A stretch of 52,407 bases of DNA, taken from assembly GCF_012395835.1 (NCBI RefSeq), contig NZ_JAAZSQ010000017.1, positions 1 through 52,407 of the forward strand, written 5' to 3'. The first letter of the stretch is position 1. The number at the start of each line of letters is the position of its first letter. This stretch comes from Arthrobacter mobilis. Lineage in GTDB: Bacteria > Actinomycetota > Actinomycetes > Actinomycetales > Micrococcaceae. The notes beneath the pieces were generated by a model, which saw only the letters and a program-made list of their open reading frames with translations, was not told where the DNA came from and made no database searches. Below are positions 45,450 to 52,407 of this stretch, piece after piece. The translations under genes were made by a program, and so were the position numbers.

Positions 45450-46229
45450 TCAGCAGTAGCGGCCGCCGCCGTCGACCACCAAAGTGTGCCCGGTAATGAA
45501 CGAGGCGGCATCGGAAATGAGGAACAGCATCGCGTCCGCGACGTCGGCAGCGGTGCCGGGGCGCCGGAGCGGAATGGTCTCCATGGTGGCCTCGAAGACT
45601 TCCGGGCTCTCATGGATCCAGGCCGCCATCTGGGTATCGATGATGCCGGGGGCAATGGCGTTGACCCTAATCCCGGCCGGCCCGAGCTCGACGGCCAGGA
45701 AACGCGTCAGATGCTCGACGGCCGCCTTAGACGCGCCGTAGGAGGCCCGTTCCCGGCGCACCGTAAAGGCGGCAATCGAAGCCATGTTGACCAGCGAACC
45801 GCCGCTGCCATCCATGGCGGCCACCGCTGCCTGAGCCCCGAAAAGGACGCCGTTGACATTGATCCCAAAAGTCGTGCCGAACTGTTCCGGGGTAATGCTG
45901 CGCACCCCGGCCTCCGGGAAGATGCCGGCGTTGTTGATCCAGTGATCAAGCCGGCCGAACCGACGGCAGGCCAGTTCCGCCAGGACATCGTGGTCTTCCC
46001 GTGAGGCGACGTCGATGCGGGCGGGCACGACACTCGCGGCCGAGCCCTCCTCGGCGTTGATCCGGCGGGCCGTCTCCGTCACCAGCCTTAAGTCAATGTC
46101 GCCGGCAACTACATTGACGCGGTTGCGCACCAGTGCCCTCGCATGGGCTTCGCCGAGTCCCCTGCCGGCCCCGGTGACGACGGCGGCACGTCCCGCCAGC
46201 TCCGGGTACTTTGCTTCGCTGGCTGTCAT
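45450..46229 (-). CDS. SDR family oxidoreductase
   Basis: 259 aa; ATG after TAAGGAGCAGC. Cofactor motif VTGAGRGLGEAHA near 18, GDIDLR (Asp suggests NAD), HWINNAGIF, catalytic ASYGASKAAVEHL and FITGHTLVVDGGG. A classical SDR suited to oxidise a secondary, possibly cyclic, alcohol. Transcribed from the operon with the cyclase-family hydrolase upstream and the ABC importer downstream, although that importer has its own promoter. Confidence 0.88.
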   Translation of the reverse strand: MTASEAKYPELAGRAAVVTGAGRGLGEAHARALVRNRVNVVAGDIDLRLVTETARRINAEEGSAASVVPARIDVASREDHDVLAELACRRFGRLDHWINNAGIFPEAGVRSITPEQFGTTFGINVNGVLFGAQAAVAAMDGSGGSLVNMASIAAFTVRRERASYGASKAAVEHLTRFLAVELGPAGIRVNAIAPGIIDTQMAAWIHESPEVFEATMETIPLRRPGTAADVADAMLFLISDAASFITGHTLVVDGGGRYC

Positions 46230-46324
46230 GCTGCTCCTTATGGATGAGGCCGGGCCCGGTGCCTGCATAGGCGGACGATGGCCGGGTCCTATCGTGCCGT
46301 GCTTGAGCCTGTCTCTTCGGCTAG

Positions 46325-47236
46325 CTAGCCGACAGCGATGGGATTTACGGGGCTACCCGTCGCCCCGACAATGCGCAGGGGTGCCGTGGCAAAGAGGAAC
46401 TGATAGCAGTTGTCCGCCGAGAGTTCGGCAAGACTCAGGTGTTCGATCAGGTGGATGCCGCGCTTGACCAACAACTCGATGTGTCCTCCGAGGAACTCCC
46501 CCTCGCTCCAGGGCTGGACCTCCACGGATGTGTTGTCGGCGCCGACGACGGCAACATCCTGCTCCCCCAGGAACCTCGCAGCTTCCAGGGAGAGTCCCGG
46601 CTGGTCCAGCCGCATTTCGTCTGTCTCCATGAACAACTCAAGCCACCCGGTACGGATCAGCACGGCGTCGCCGGGCCGGAGCTCGACGCCCTGCTGCTTT
46701 AGGGCCGTTTGAAGGTCATCGGCCGTGATCGCGTAGCCGAAGTCAAGGTGCGGAAGGCCCTTGGCGGCGGCGACGTCGATCAGCACGCCCCTGGTGACAA
46801 TCGTCCCTGCCTTCTCGATACCGCTGTACGCCGCTCCCCCATAGGAGGACATGCCGTCGTGCGGATGGCCGTTGTAGGTGGCACCGTCCGCGTAAACGTG
46901 GCAGAGAGCATCCATATGGGTCGCCGTGTGCGTGCCCATAACGACAATGTCCTCGTTCGCGCCGACCCCGACCCGCCCGCCGAAGCCGTTGACGAACATG
47001 GATTCGTCACTGTGGTTTGTCAACGTTAGGCGCTGTGGTGCACCGCGGTAGTCCAGATGGGGTCCGGTACGCTCGATCGGCATCGAAAGCGAATACAGCT
47101 TTCCGGTCCGCGGGGTCTGCAGGGCAGCAAGGACGCGTTCAGGCGTCAGAAGGTTGAGCGCGCCGCGCTCGTCCTGCTCGCCCCAACGGCCCCAGTTGCC
47201 TTCCCGGACCATCGGGCCGGTCTGTGTTTCAGTCAT
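46325..47236 (-). CDS. Cyclase-family hydrolase (kynurenine formamidase-like)
   Basis: 303 aa; ATG after AAAAAAGGAGCGATC. The metal/active-site motif HxGTHxDxxxH appears as VMGTHTATHMDALCH near 98, and VLIDVAAAKGLPHLD near 150 matches the family. In actinobacterial and proteobacterial catabolism such proteins hydrolyse amides, lactones or ring diketones. Beside an esterase, SDRs and a flavin monooxygenase, ring or lactone hydrolysis is plausible (inference). Confidence 0.88.
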   Translation of the reverse strand: MTETQTGPMVREGNWGRWGEQDERGALNLLTPERVLAALQTPRTGKLYSLSMPIERTGPHLDYRGAPQRLTLTNHSDESMFVNGFGGRVGVGANEDIVVMGTHTATHMDALCHVYADGATYNGHPHDGMSSYGGAAYSGIEKAGTIVTRGVLIDVAAAKGLPHLDFGYAITADDLQTALKQQGVELRPGDAVLIRTGWLELFMETDEMRLDQPGLSLEAARFLGEQDVAVVGADNTSVEVQPWSEGEFLGGHIELLVKRGIHLIEHLSLAELSADNCYQFLFATAPLRIVGATGSPVNPIAVG

Positions 47237-47277
47237 GATCGCTCCTTTTTTCTTTATCGTTTGTGCGTCCGTCACGC

Positions 47278-48183
47278 TCATGCCAGGCGCTGGCGCAGGA
47301 AGTCGCCGATGTTCCGGACAGATGCATCCGCCTCCGGGGCGTTGCCGGCCATGAACTGGAAGACGTGCTGCATGGCAGGAGTGACTTCCAACTGGACGTG
47401 CACGCCGGCTTCGCGGGCTGCTTCGGCAAACCGGCGGGAATCGTCGAGCAGCATTTCGTGCCCGCCGACCGAGAGATACACCGGCGGCAGCCCGGAGAGG
47501 TCGTGGTTCAGCACACTCACATAGGGCGCGTCCTTGGAGCCGTTTTCACCCAGGAGCAGGGCCGCGATCGCCGCTATCTGGGACTTATCCGCCAGGAAGT
47601 CCAGCTCGGCGTGAAGCTCCATGGTTTCCCCCGTGGCGTCCAGGTCGTACATCGGTGAAAGTGCGACGACGGCGGCGGGCTGCTCCGATCCGGAGTCGCG
47701 GATCTGCAGCGCCAGCGCGGTGACAATGGCGCCCCCGGCCGAGTCGCCCACCAGTGCGATCTTCCGTGCCGCAACGCCCTGGCCGAGCACCCAGTCATAG
47801 ACCTTCCGGGAGTCCTCCAGTTGGGCAGGGAAGACGTTTTCCGGTGCCAGCCGGTAGTGATAGACGAGGGCCGGCACGCCCGCCGCCTTGGCAATGTGCC
47901 CTGCGAGCTTTCGATGCCCGTCCGGGGATCCTCCGATATAGCCCCCGCCATGGGCGTAGACGATCGCACCGTCGGGCGCGGAATCCAGCGGGACCGCCCA
48001 GATTGCCGGAATCCCACCGGCGTCAACGGACTTGTAGGCTACGTCTTCCGGCTCCGCGGTGACGCGGCCCCACCCGTCATACATGTCGCGGATTGTCTCG
48101 ATGTCCATGGCCGGATTCGCCGCCATGCGGCGCCCCCAGTGACGGTACAACTCGGCCATAGCCTCCGACTGCTGGCTTGCCAT
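47278..48183 (-). CDS. Alpha/beta hydrolase, hormone-sensitive-lipase family esterase
   Basis: 301 aa. Oxyanion motif HGGG (78-81), nucleophile Ser148 in VGDSAGGAIV, and the Asp/His of the triad probably in the SVGGHEMLLDD and MQHVFQ segments. Family members hydrolyse short esters and lactones. Position after the flavin monooxygenase gene (14 bp) suggests it cleaves the ester or lactone that enzyme creates (inference). Cytosolic; no signal peptide. Confidence 0.9.
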   Translation of the reverse strand: MASQQSEAMAELYRHWGRRMAANPAMDIETIRDMYDGWGRVTAEPEDVAYKSVDAGGIPAIWAVPLDSAPDGAIVYAHGGGYIGGSPDGHRKLAGHIAKAAGVPALVYHYRLAPENVFPAQLEDSRKVYDWVLGQGVAARKIALVGDSAGGAIVTALALQIRDSGSEQPAAVVALSPMYDLDATGETMELHAELDFLADKSQIAAIAALLLGENGSKDAPYVSVLNHDLSGLPPVYLSVGGHEMLLDDSRRFAEAAREAGVHVQLEVTPAMQHVFQFMAGNAPEADASVRNIGDFLRQRLA

Positions 48184-48197
48184 TCGCCTGCCCCCTC

Positions 48198-49409
48198 TCA
48201 GGAATTCTCGTCCAGGTCACCGGCCCAGCGCTCGATGAGCGGAGGGGCGGTGTCGATCAAGGTGTTCTGGTCGATCAACAGGTGCCCCTTCGCCACGGCG
48301 ATGTCGCGGGTGCAACGGCCCAGTGCGCTGGGGTTGCGGAATGCCCGGGACCCGCCCCACAACTGGCAGAAGTTGACCACGTCGTCGGCCACATTGTGGA
48401 CCCAGGTGGAGACCTGCTGGATTCTGGCGGAATGCTCCGGGGTCAGTTCACCGTCCCGTTCAAAGGCGTCCGCGGCTTCCTTCAGCGCGTTCAGGGTATA
48501 AGCCCGGGCTGCCTGGAATTCAGCTTCTTTGATGGCGAAGGCGTGCCGGAAGAGCGGGTTCTCGGCCACCGTGCCTCCCTGCCCGGAGCGGGACTTGGTC
48601 AGGGCGATCCTGGCGATTTCCTGCAGCGCACGCTTCATAATTCCTAGGGCCACCCCGGCATGACCGGCGACGCTGATGCCCAGCAGGCCGAAACTGTAGA
48701 CGCCTTCGCTGCGGTTTGGGGTGGTCGAGAAAGTGGAAAGCACGAATTTGTTTGGAATGAACTGCTCGGGCAGTTCATAGTCGACGCTGCCGGTGCCCAC
48801 CATGCCCATGACGTCCCAGTTGCCGTGGAACTTGAGGTCTTCGCGGCGTGCGTATGCAAAGCGCGCGTCGATCTGCCCGTTCTCCAAGATCTTGTTGCTG
48901 CCGTCCGCCAGAACAATCCGCAGGCCGGAACCGATGTGAGTTGCATGGTCGGACCCGCTGCCGAAGGAGAGCCTCGGGGCCGTGGCGATGATGCCGCCCT
49001 CCACCTCGACCGCCGTGCCCACCGGACCGGAGAATCCGCAGGTAATGGCCTTCTCGTCGCCGCCGAAGAGTTCCTCGACGCCCTCCGCCGGCAGGTAGCC
49101 GGCAGCTATGGCGTTGCCGAACGAGTTGGCCATAAACGCCCACCCGGTCGATCCGTCCGCCCGGGAAATCTCCTCGAGCACCTCGACGGCATGGGAGACC
49201 CCGATGCCGCCGCCGCCGAGCGCGGACGGAACCAGCATCCAGAACAGTTCTGTCGACTTGAGGGCATCGACGACGGGCCGCGTGACTTTCCTTTCCCGCT
49301 CGATCGCTTCCGATTCGGAAACGATCAGCGGTGCAATCGATTTGGCGCGGGCGATGTATTCCTGGCCCAGCGATTCGGCAGTTGTTTCGGAGGTGATTTC
49401 CACCGTCAT
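48198..49409 (-). CDS. Flavin-dependent monooxygenase, oxygenase component (class D)
   Basis: 403 aa; AAGGGAAACCAACA before the ATG. Acyl-CoA dehydrogenase fold with no EPEAGSD loop and no base motif: EYIARAKSIAPLIVSES at the start, EEISRADGSTGWAFMANSF near 85, GSVDYELPEQFIP near 195, VADDVVNFCQLWGGSRAFR near 350. This matches two-component oxygenases such as HsaA and relatives that accept FADH2/FMNH2 from a reductase. A flavin reductase gene opens the same operon, strongly supporting the assignment. It could hydroxylate a ring or insert oxygen next to a ketone. Confidence 0.87.
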   Translation of the reverse strand: MTVEITSETTAESLGQEYIARAKSIAPLIVSESEAIERERKVTRPVVDALKSTELFWMLVPSALGGGGIGVSHAVEVLEEISRADGSTGWAFMANSFGNAIAAGYLPAEGVEELFGGDEKAITCGFSGPVGTAVEVEGGIIATAPRLSFGSGSDHATHIGSGLRIVLADGSNKILENGQIDARFAYARREDLKFHGNWDVMGMVGTGSVDYELPEQFIPNKFVLSTFSTTPNRSEGVYSFGLLGISVAGHAGVALGIMKRALQEIARIALTKSRSGQGGTVAENPLFRHAFAIKEAEFQAARAYTLNALKEAADAFERDGELTPEHSARIQQVSTWVHNVADDVVNFCQLWGGSRAFRNPSALGRCTRDIAVAKGHLLIDQNTLIDTAPPLIERWAGDLDENS

Positions 49410-49461
49410 TGTTGGTTTCCCTTTTGGCGGAGATGGATAGATTGGTCTTTAGGCTCTACTA

Positions 49462-50253
49462 TCAGCGAGGCATGACGAATCCGCCGTTGGGACGCAAGGT
49501 CTGGCCTGTGGTGAACCTGCTCATATCGGTTGCCAGGTACAAAGCCGCCCAAGCGACGTCCATCGGCTCTCCCACCATCCCCAGCGGGGAGAGACTCCTG
49601 TAGTTGTCGAGCGTCTCGTTCCAGCGGGCTTCATCCAGTGTGCCGTTGTCATCGACGTAATTGCGTCGGATCATCGGGGTGTCGATATAGCCGGCTGCGA
49701 TGGCGTTGACGCGGATATTGGCGGCCCCGACTTCGAGCGCCAGGCACCGAGTAAGTTCGGTCACGGCCGCTTTGGAGGCAACGTATGCAAGCTGCTCCGG
49801 TCTCGGCTTGTCGAGGCCTCCAGTGGAGAGATTGACGATGGAGCCGGACCGTGCCGGGCGCATATGCCGGACCGCGGCCTGCGACGCGTAGAGCGACCCC
49901 ATGTAGTTGACCTGCATAACCTTACTAAGGTCGGTATCTGACGCTGCGGACGGGGTGACGTCAATGAAGATTCCGGCCGCGTTGCAGAGCACGTCCAGCC
50001 GCCCCCATCGGGCGACTGCCGCGTCGACCGCCTGGTCAACCTCGGCACGGCTGGACACATCGACCCCGACCGCCTCGGCAACACCTCCGGCCGCCTCGAT
50101 CTCTGCCACAGTCGATTGGGCGCCGGCCTTGTCGAGGTCGGCACACGTAACCCTGGCGCCAAATGCGGCATAAGTGGCAGCGATCGCGCGGCCGATTCCG
50201 CTGGCCGCTCCGGTGACAAAAGCCGTCCTGCCGGCCAGATCAGGAAACTTCAC
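49462..50253 (-). CDS. SDR family oxidoreductase
   Basis: 263 aa from a GTG preceded by GAAAGGAATTCAG; an ATG 18 bp upstream (MKGIQ) has no ribosome site. TGAASGIGRAIA near 13, CADLDKAG (Asp, NAD), LCNAAGIF, catalytic AYVASKAAVTELTRC and FTTGQTLRPNGGF. Probably oxidises or makes the alcohol/ketone substrate of the neighbouring monooxygenase (inference). Confidence 0.88.
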   Translation of the reverse strand: MKFPDLAGRTAFVTGAASGIGRAIAATYAAFGARVTCADLDKAGAQSTVAEIEAAGGVAEAVGVDVSSRAEVDQAVDAAVARWGRLDVLCNAAGIFIDVTPSAASDTDLSKVMQVNYMGSLYASQAAVRHMRPARSGSIVNLSTGGLDKPRPEQLAYVASKAAVTELTRCLALEVGAANIRVNAIAAGYIDTPMIRRNYVDDNGTLDEARWNETLDNYRSLSPLGMVGEPMDVAWAALYLATDMSRFTTGQTLRPNGGFVMPR

Positions 50254-50293
50254 CTGAATTCCTTTCATGGGTTCCGCAGAGATCGGACCCACG

Positions 50294-50773
50294 CTACACG
50301 CTGGTGAAGGTGCCGTAGTTGCCGCGGTGGAACACCAGCGGCAACCGGTCGTCGTCGCGGTAGTCGAGGGAGCGGACTCGGCCGAGCACCACCGTATGGT
50401 CGCCTGCCGGGTATTCTTCCGCGATCTCGCATTGGATCCAGCACATGGCCTCTTCCAGCAGGGGCCCGCTGACGGACTCGCGCCAAGCCACCCCGGCAAA
50501 CCGGTCGACCCCCCGGCGCGAGAAATCACGGGCAAGCGCTTCATGGCCGTTCGCAAGGAAATTGACCGTGAACTGCCTGGATTCCCTGATCCCGGGCCAC
50601 GTGCTGGAAGTGTTTGCGGGAAAGAATCCCACCAGGGGAGGATCCAGTGATACGGAAGTGAACGAATTGCAGGACATTCCTGCCGGGTACCCGTTGCTCC
50701 AGCCGGTCACGACGATCACCCCGGTGGGTAACTGCCCCAGTGCGTCCCGGAACGTCCGTGCATCGATTTCCAT
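50294..50773 (-). CDS. Flavin reductase (HpaC-like), reductase component
   Basis: 159 aa; ATG after AGAGGAGAGGGCC, 17 codons inside a longer frame. FMN-binding split barrel: FRDALGQLPTGVIVVTG, SCNSFTSVSLDPPLVGFF, TVNFLANGHEALARDFS, and AGDHTVVLGRVRSLD. It reduces free flavin with NAD(P)H and supplies it to the oxygenase encoded two genes downstream; possibly also to the one at 31.6 kb. First gene of the operon. Confidence 0.92.
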   Translation of the reverse strand: MEIDARTFRDALGQLPTGVIVVTGWSNGYPAGMSCNSFTSVSLDPPLVGFFPANTSSTWPGIRESRQFTVNFLANGHEALARDFSRRGVDRFAGVAWRESVSGPLLEEAMCWIQCEIAEEYPAGDHTVVLGRVRSLDYRDDDRLPLVFHRGNYGTFTSV

Positions 50774-50858
50774 GGCCCTCTCCTCTGGCTCTCTGTCCCA
50801 AATCAGCGATAGGTCCGCGGCCATCCCTCATTGCGAAGGGCAGTGCGTCAAATCACTT

Positions 50859-50874
50859 TATGATTTGTATCATA
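50859..50874 (-). promoter_or_regulatory. Palindrome in the promoter of the flavin reductase operon
   Basis: TATGATTTGTATCATA is perfectly palindromic in 6-bp arms around TTGT. On the minus strand TATGAT (50869-50874) could be the -10, so a bound repressor would block transcription. It sits 85 bp before the flavin reductase start. Confidence 0.55.
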
Positions 50875-50884
50875 TATAAGATTG

Positions 50885-51326
50885 CAAAAACAATGGGTAC
50901 TTAGGCCCGCCACATCAGGCTCGGCACAGGGAGTCGACTGCGGTCCGCGTGGAACTTCCGGCCCCGCTCTCAGCCCTTTCCTAGAGGGAGGGTGGGAAGC
51001 GGCAGGCCAAATGCTGCCGCACAGGTCCATGCCCGCCTTTGGGCGACAGCTTTACTGCCTTGTGGGTCGCCGGGTGCCCCCGAGCCGGACGACAACTTAC
51101 ATCTCGCCCCTGCCCTTCCCGCCCTAATCTGTGCCGCCCGGCAGCGATCAGCTCAAATCGCATGAGGCACCCACCCCTCGACCTGTCCGCAACGGAAGGA
51201 CGTGCCGGGTCTGCAGGTTGGGCCAACCTCACCTCGACCTCATCGCAGGTGCAGGCCCTCGCAGAAGATGACGTCCGTTGGAACTATCCGCTGCGGGTGT
51301 AGGCACAGGCATTCAATGCTTCCTTT
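50885..51326. other. Intergenic stretch with no recognisable gene
   Basis: About 440 bp between the flavin reductase promoter and the ferredoxin relic. Frames are short and without ribosome sites; nothing recognisable on either strand. Confidence 0.4.
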
Positions 51327-51616
51327 TCAATAGTTGTTGCCCGGAACGTTCACGACCAGCCCGTCAAGGTCCTCCACGACTTGGATCTAGCAGGACGGCC
51401 GGCTTTCGGACCGCAGACCCTGGACCATCTCCAGCAGGTCGCGCTCGTCGTACGAGGCTTTGCCGTCCTTGTCCACCCAGGGGGTGCAGGAGATTTCGCC
51501 GCCGCATTCGCCCTCAATTCCGGCAAGGACGTTCCACACGGCCTGCATCACGTTGCCTCGCTCATCGCCCACCGGGATGATGTGCCCTCCGCGTCCCGAT
51601 AAGTAGTGGTTGGCAT
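51327..51616 (-). pseudogene. [2Fe-2S] ferredoxin relic
   Basis: From an ATG after GAAAGGAAGATTTGAA the frame reads MPTTTYRDAEG, then a one-base loss shifts it to HIIPVGDERGNVMQAV. The cluster region is GIEGECGGEISC, but the expected ATCHVYV with the other cysteine is replaced by TPWVDKD, so the cluster cannot form. YDERDLLEMVQGLRSESRP-SC is followed by an in-frame TAG and then IQVVEDLDGLVVNVPGNNY. The family is the adrenodoxin/putidaredoxin type that serves cytochromes P450 or Rieske oxygenases, none of which is in view. Confidence 0.82.
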
Positions 51617-51716
51617 TTCAAATCTTCCTTTCGCCCGTGTCCACTGGGCATCGTTGTGGGCCGTACCACTTCCAGTAGATGCCTTACCACACTTGGCGTC
51701 CAATGCATGTTCCGGA

Positions 51717-51742
51717 AGTATAAAATGCATATTCTGCATTTT
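51717..51742 (-). promoter_or_regulatory. Promoter and palindrome before the ferredoxin relic
   Basis: On the minus strand TATACT (51717-51722) is a good -10. Directly upstream lies AAAATGCA-TATTC-TGCATTTT (51722-51742), a perfect inverted repeat with 8-bp arms, in the space between -10 and -35. It is a likely operator surviving next to a dead gene. Confidence 0.55.
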
Positions 51743-51892
51743 TGCGCTCCGTCCACGGCAGGCAACGGGGTCAGCTGTGGACCGCCGAGATCCGAGCGGA
51801 GACCGCGCGCGGGACAGCCAGGGGCAACGCAACTCCGGCTGCCGCCGTACCTGTGCTCTCCAGCAGAACAAGCTAAAACGCGGAGGCGCGGG

Positions 51893-52330
51893 TTAAGCCG
51901 GATGCCGCTCCGCGGCTGCCAGGATCGATCCGAGCCCTCGCAGCTGCGGAGACAAGATCCTTAGCTGGAAGTTCAGGCCGTTGGCGACTGCGACGTCCGG
52001 GGACATGCTGCGGCCACAATAACCTGCGGCGCCGCCGCGAAACGCAGGCCGAAGCCGACGCCCAGCAGGAGGTTGATGCACAGAATCAACCAAGCGGGGC
52101 CCATGATCGGGATGGCCAAGCCTGGTTGGACGGCGACGATCATGGCACCGCGGAGCAGGCCCAGACGGGGGGCCACGGCGACTATTGAACCAGCTGACAG
52201 AGGTGGCGGACGCGGTGGCCAAACCGTTTGCCCTCATGATGAGGCTGGCGCCCACGACGGCCAGGCCCAGCCCGACCCCGCCGCCGGGGTGCAGCGCCAG
52301 GCTTTGCGACAATGCGACGGAGGAGGCCAT
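51893..52330 (-). pseudogene. MFS transporter C-terminal relic
   Basis: In two frames: VAPRLGLLRGAMIVAVQPGL, INLLLGVGFGLRFAAAPQVI, then a shift to VAVANGLNFQLRILS and GSILAAAERHPA before a stop. The GxGxGLxFAAAPxxI and VANGLNxxLR features are typical of the end of actinobacterial drug:proton MFS transporters. Frameshifted and without an N-terminal half in the window. Confidence 0.6.
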
Positions 52331-52366
52331 CTTGTGAAGTTGAGCAGTGCTGCGACCAGGTTGGTC

Positions 52367-52407
52367 GACGGGACGGGACGGGACGGGACGGGACGGGACG
52401 GGACGGG
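52367..52407. repeat. GACGG pentanucleotide tandem repeat at the window end
   Basis: Eight perfect GACGG units run into the last base, so the true length is not visible. No gene is associated. A sequence break at such a repeat is consistent with an assembly end. Confidence 0.9.

Noticed and set aside
52367-52407. Possible CRISPR array
   Set aside because: Five-base perfect repeats without spacers; no cas genes nearby.

Overview
High-GC DNA with Shine-Dalgarno-led, tightly overlapping genes, several GTG starts, and IclR and FCD-GntR regulators points to a Gram-positive actinobacterium, probably an Arthrobacter-like member of the Micrococcaceae (inference; no rRNA or tRNA is present to confirm it). 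Almost every intact gene belongs to catabolism of acyl-CoA thioesters or oxidation of alicyclic compounds, and the window reads as a patchwork catabolic island with one intact IS and many gene relics.

Layout. (1) 0-10.8 kb, minus strand: an 11-gene run from etfB/etfA through a membrane cytochrome b, an isobutyryl-CoA-type dehydrogenase, 3-hydroxyisobutyryl-CoA hydrolase, 3-hydroxyisobutyrate dehydrogenase, enoyl-CoA hydratase, aldehyde dehydrogenase, CaiB-type CoA transferase, an atypical crotonase and the 5' end of acetyl-CoA synthetase. It resembles valine/isobutyrate catabolism with its own electron-transfer chain. A lone crotonase is divergent (10.9 kb). (2) 11.9-15.8 kb: a Baeyer-Villiger-type flavin monooxygenase, divergent from an IclR regulator and an SGNH esterase. 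(3) 15.86-18.3 kb: an intact IS5-family element with CTAG duplication next to aldo/keto reductase and crotonase relics. (4) 18.3-30.5 kb, minus strand: a crotonase of isomerase type, SDRs, a nitronate-monooxygenase-family enzyme, acyl-CoA synthetase, a metal-dependent amidohydrolase-fold enzyme and two large/small pairs of acyl-CoA dehydrogenases. (5) 31.3-34.0 kb, plus strand: an acyl-CoA-dehydrogenase-fold flavin monooxygenase and a zinc alcohol dehydrogenase, separated by a 17-bp hairpin. (6) 34.0-35.2 kb: transposase relics (IS1595- and IS110-like) and an EthD-like relic. (7) 35.2-39.1 kb: Old Yellow Enzyme homologue (minus), thiolase and FCD-type GntR regulator (plus). (8) 39.2-50.8 kb, minus strand: flavin reductase, SDR, flavin monooxygenase, SDR, cyclase-family hydrolase, alpha/beta esterase and a complete branched-chain-type ABC importer, with a decayed copy of the monooxygenase downstream. 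(9) 50.9-52.4 kb: ferredoxin and MFS relics, then a GACGG pentanucleotide repeat that ends the window.

How the parts fit (inference): import of a carboxylate or terpenoid-like compound by the ABC system; alcohol to ketone by SDRs; oxygen insertion by the two-component and single-component flavin monooxygenases; ester or lactone opening by the SGNH and alpha/beta hydrolases; CoA activation; beta-oxidation of a branched or ring-bearing acyl chain by paired dehydrogenases, crotonases, SDRs and thiolase; electrons passed through ETF to a membrane cytochrome b. AT-rich islands carrying palindromes lie before most operons and stand out sharply from the GC-rich background; three of them share a TTAT-(6-7 nt)-GATAA type element.
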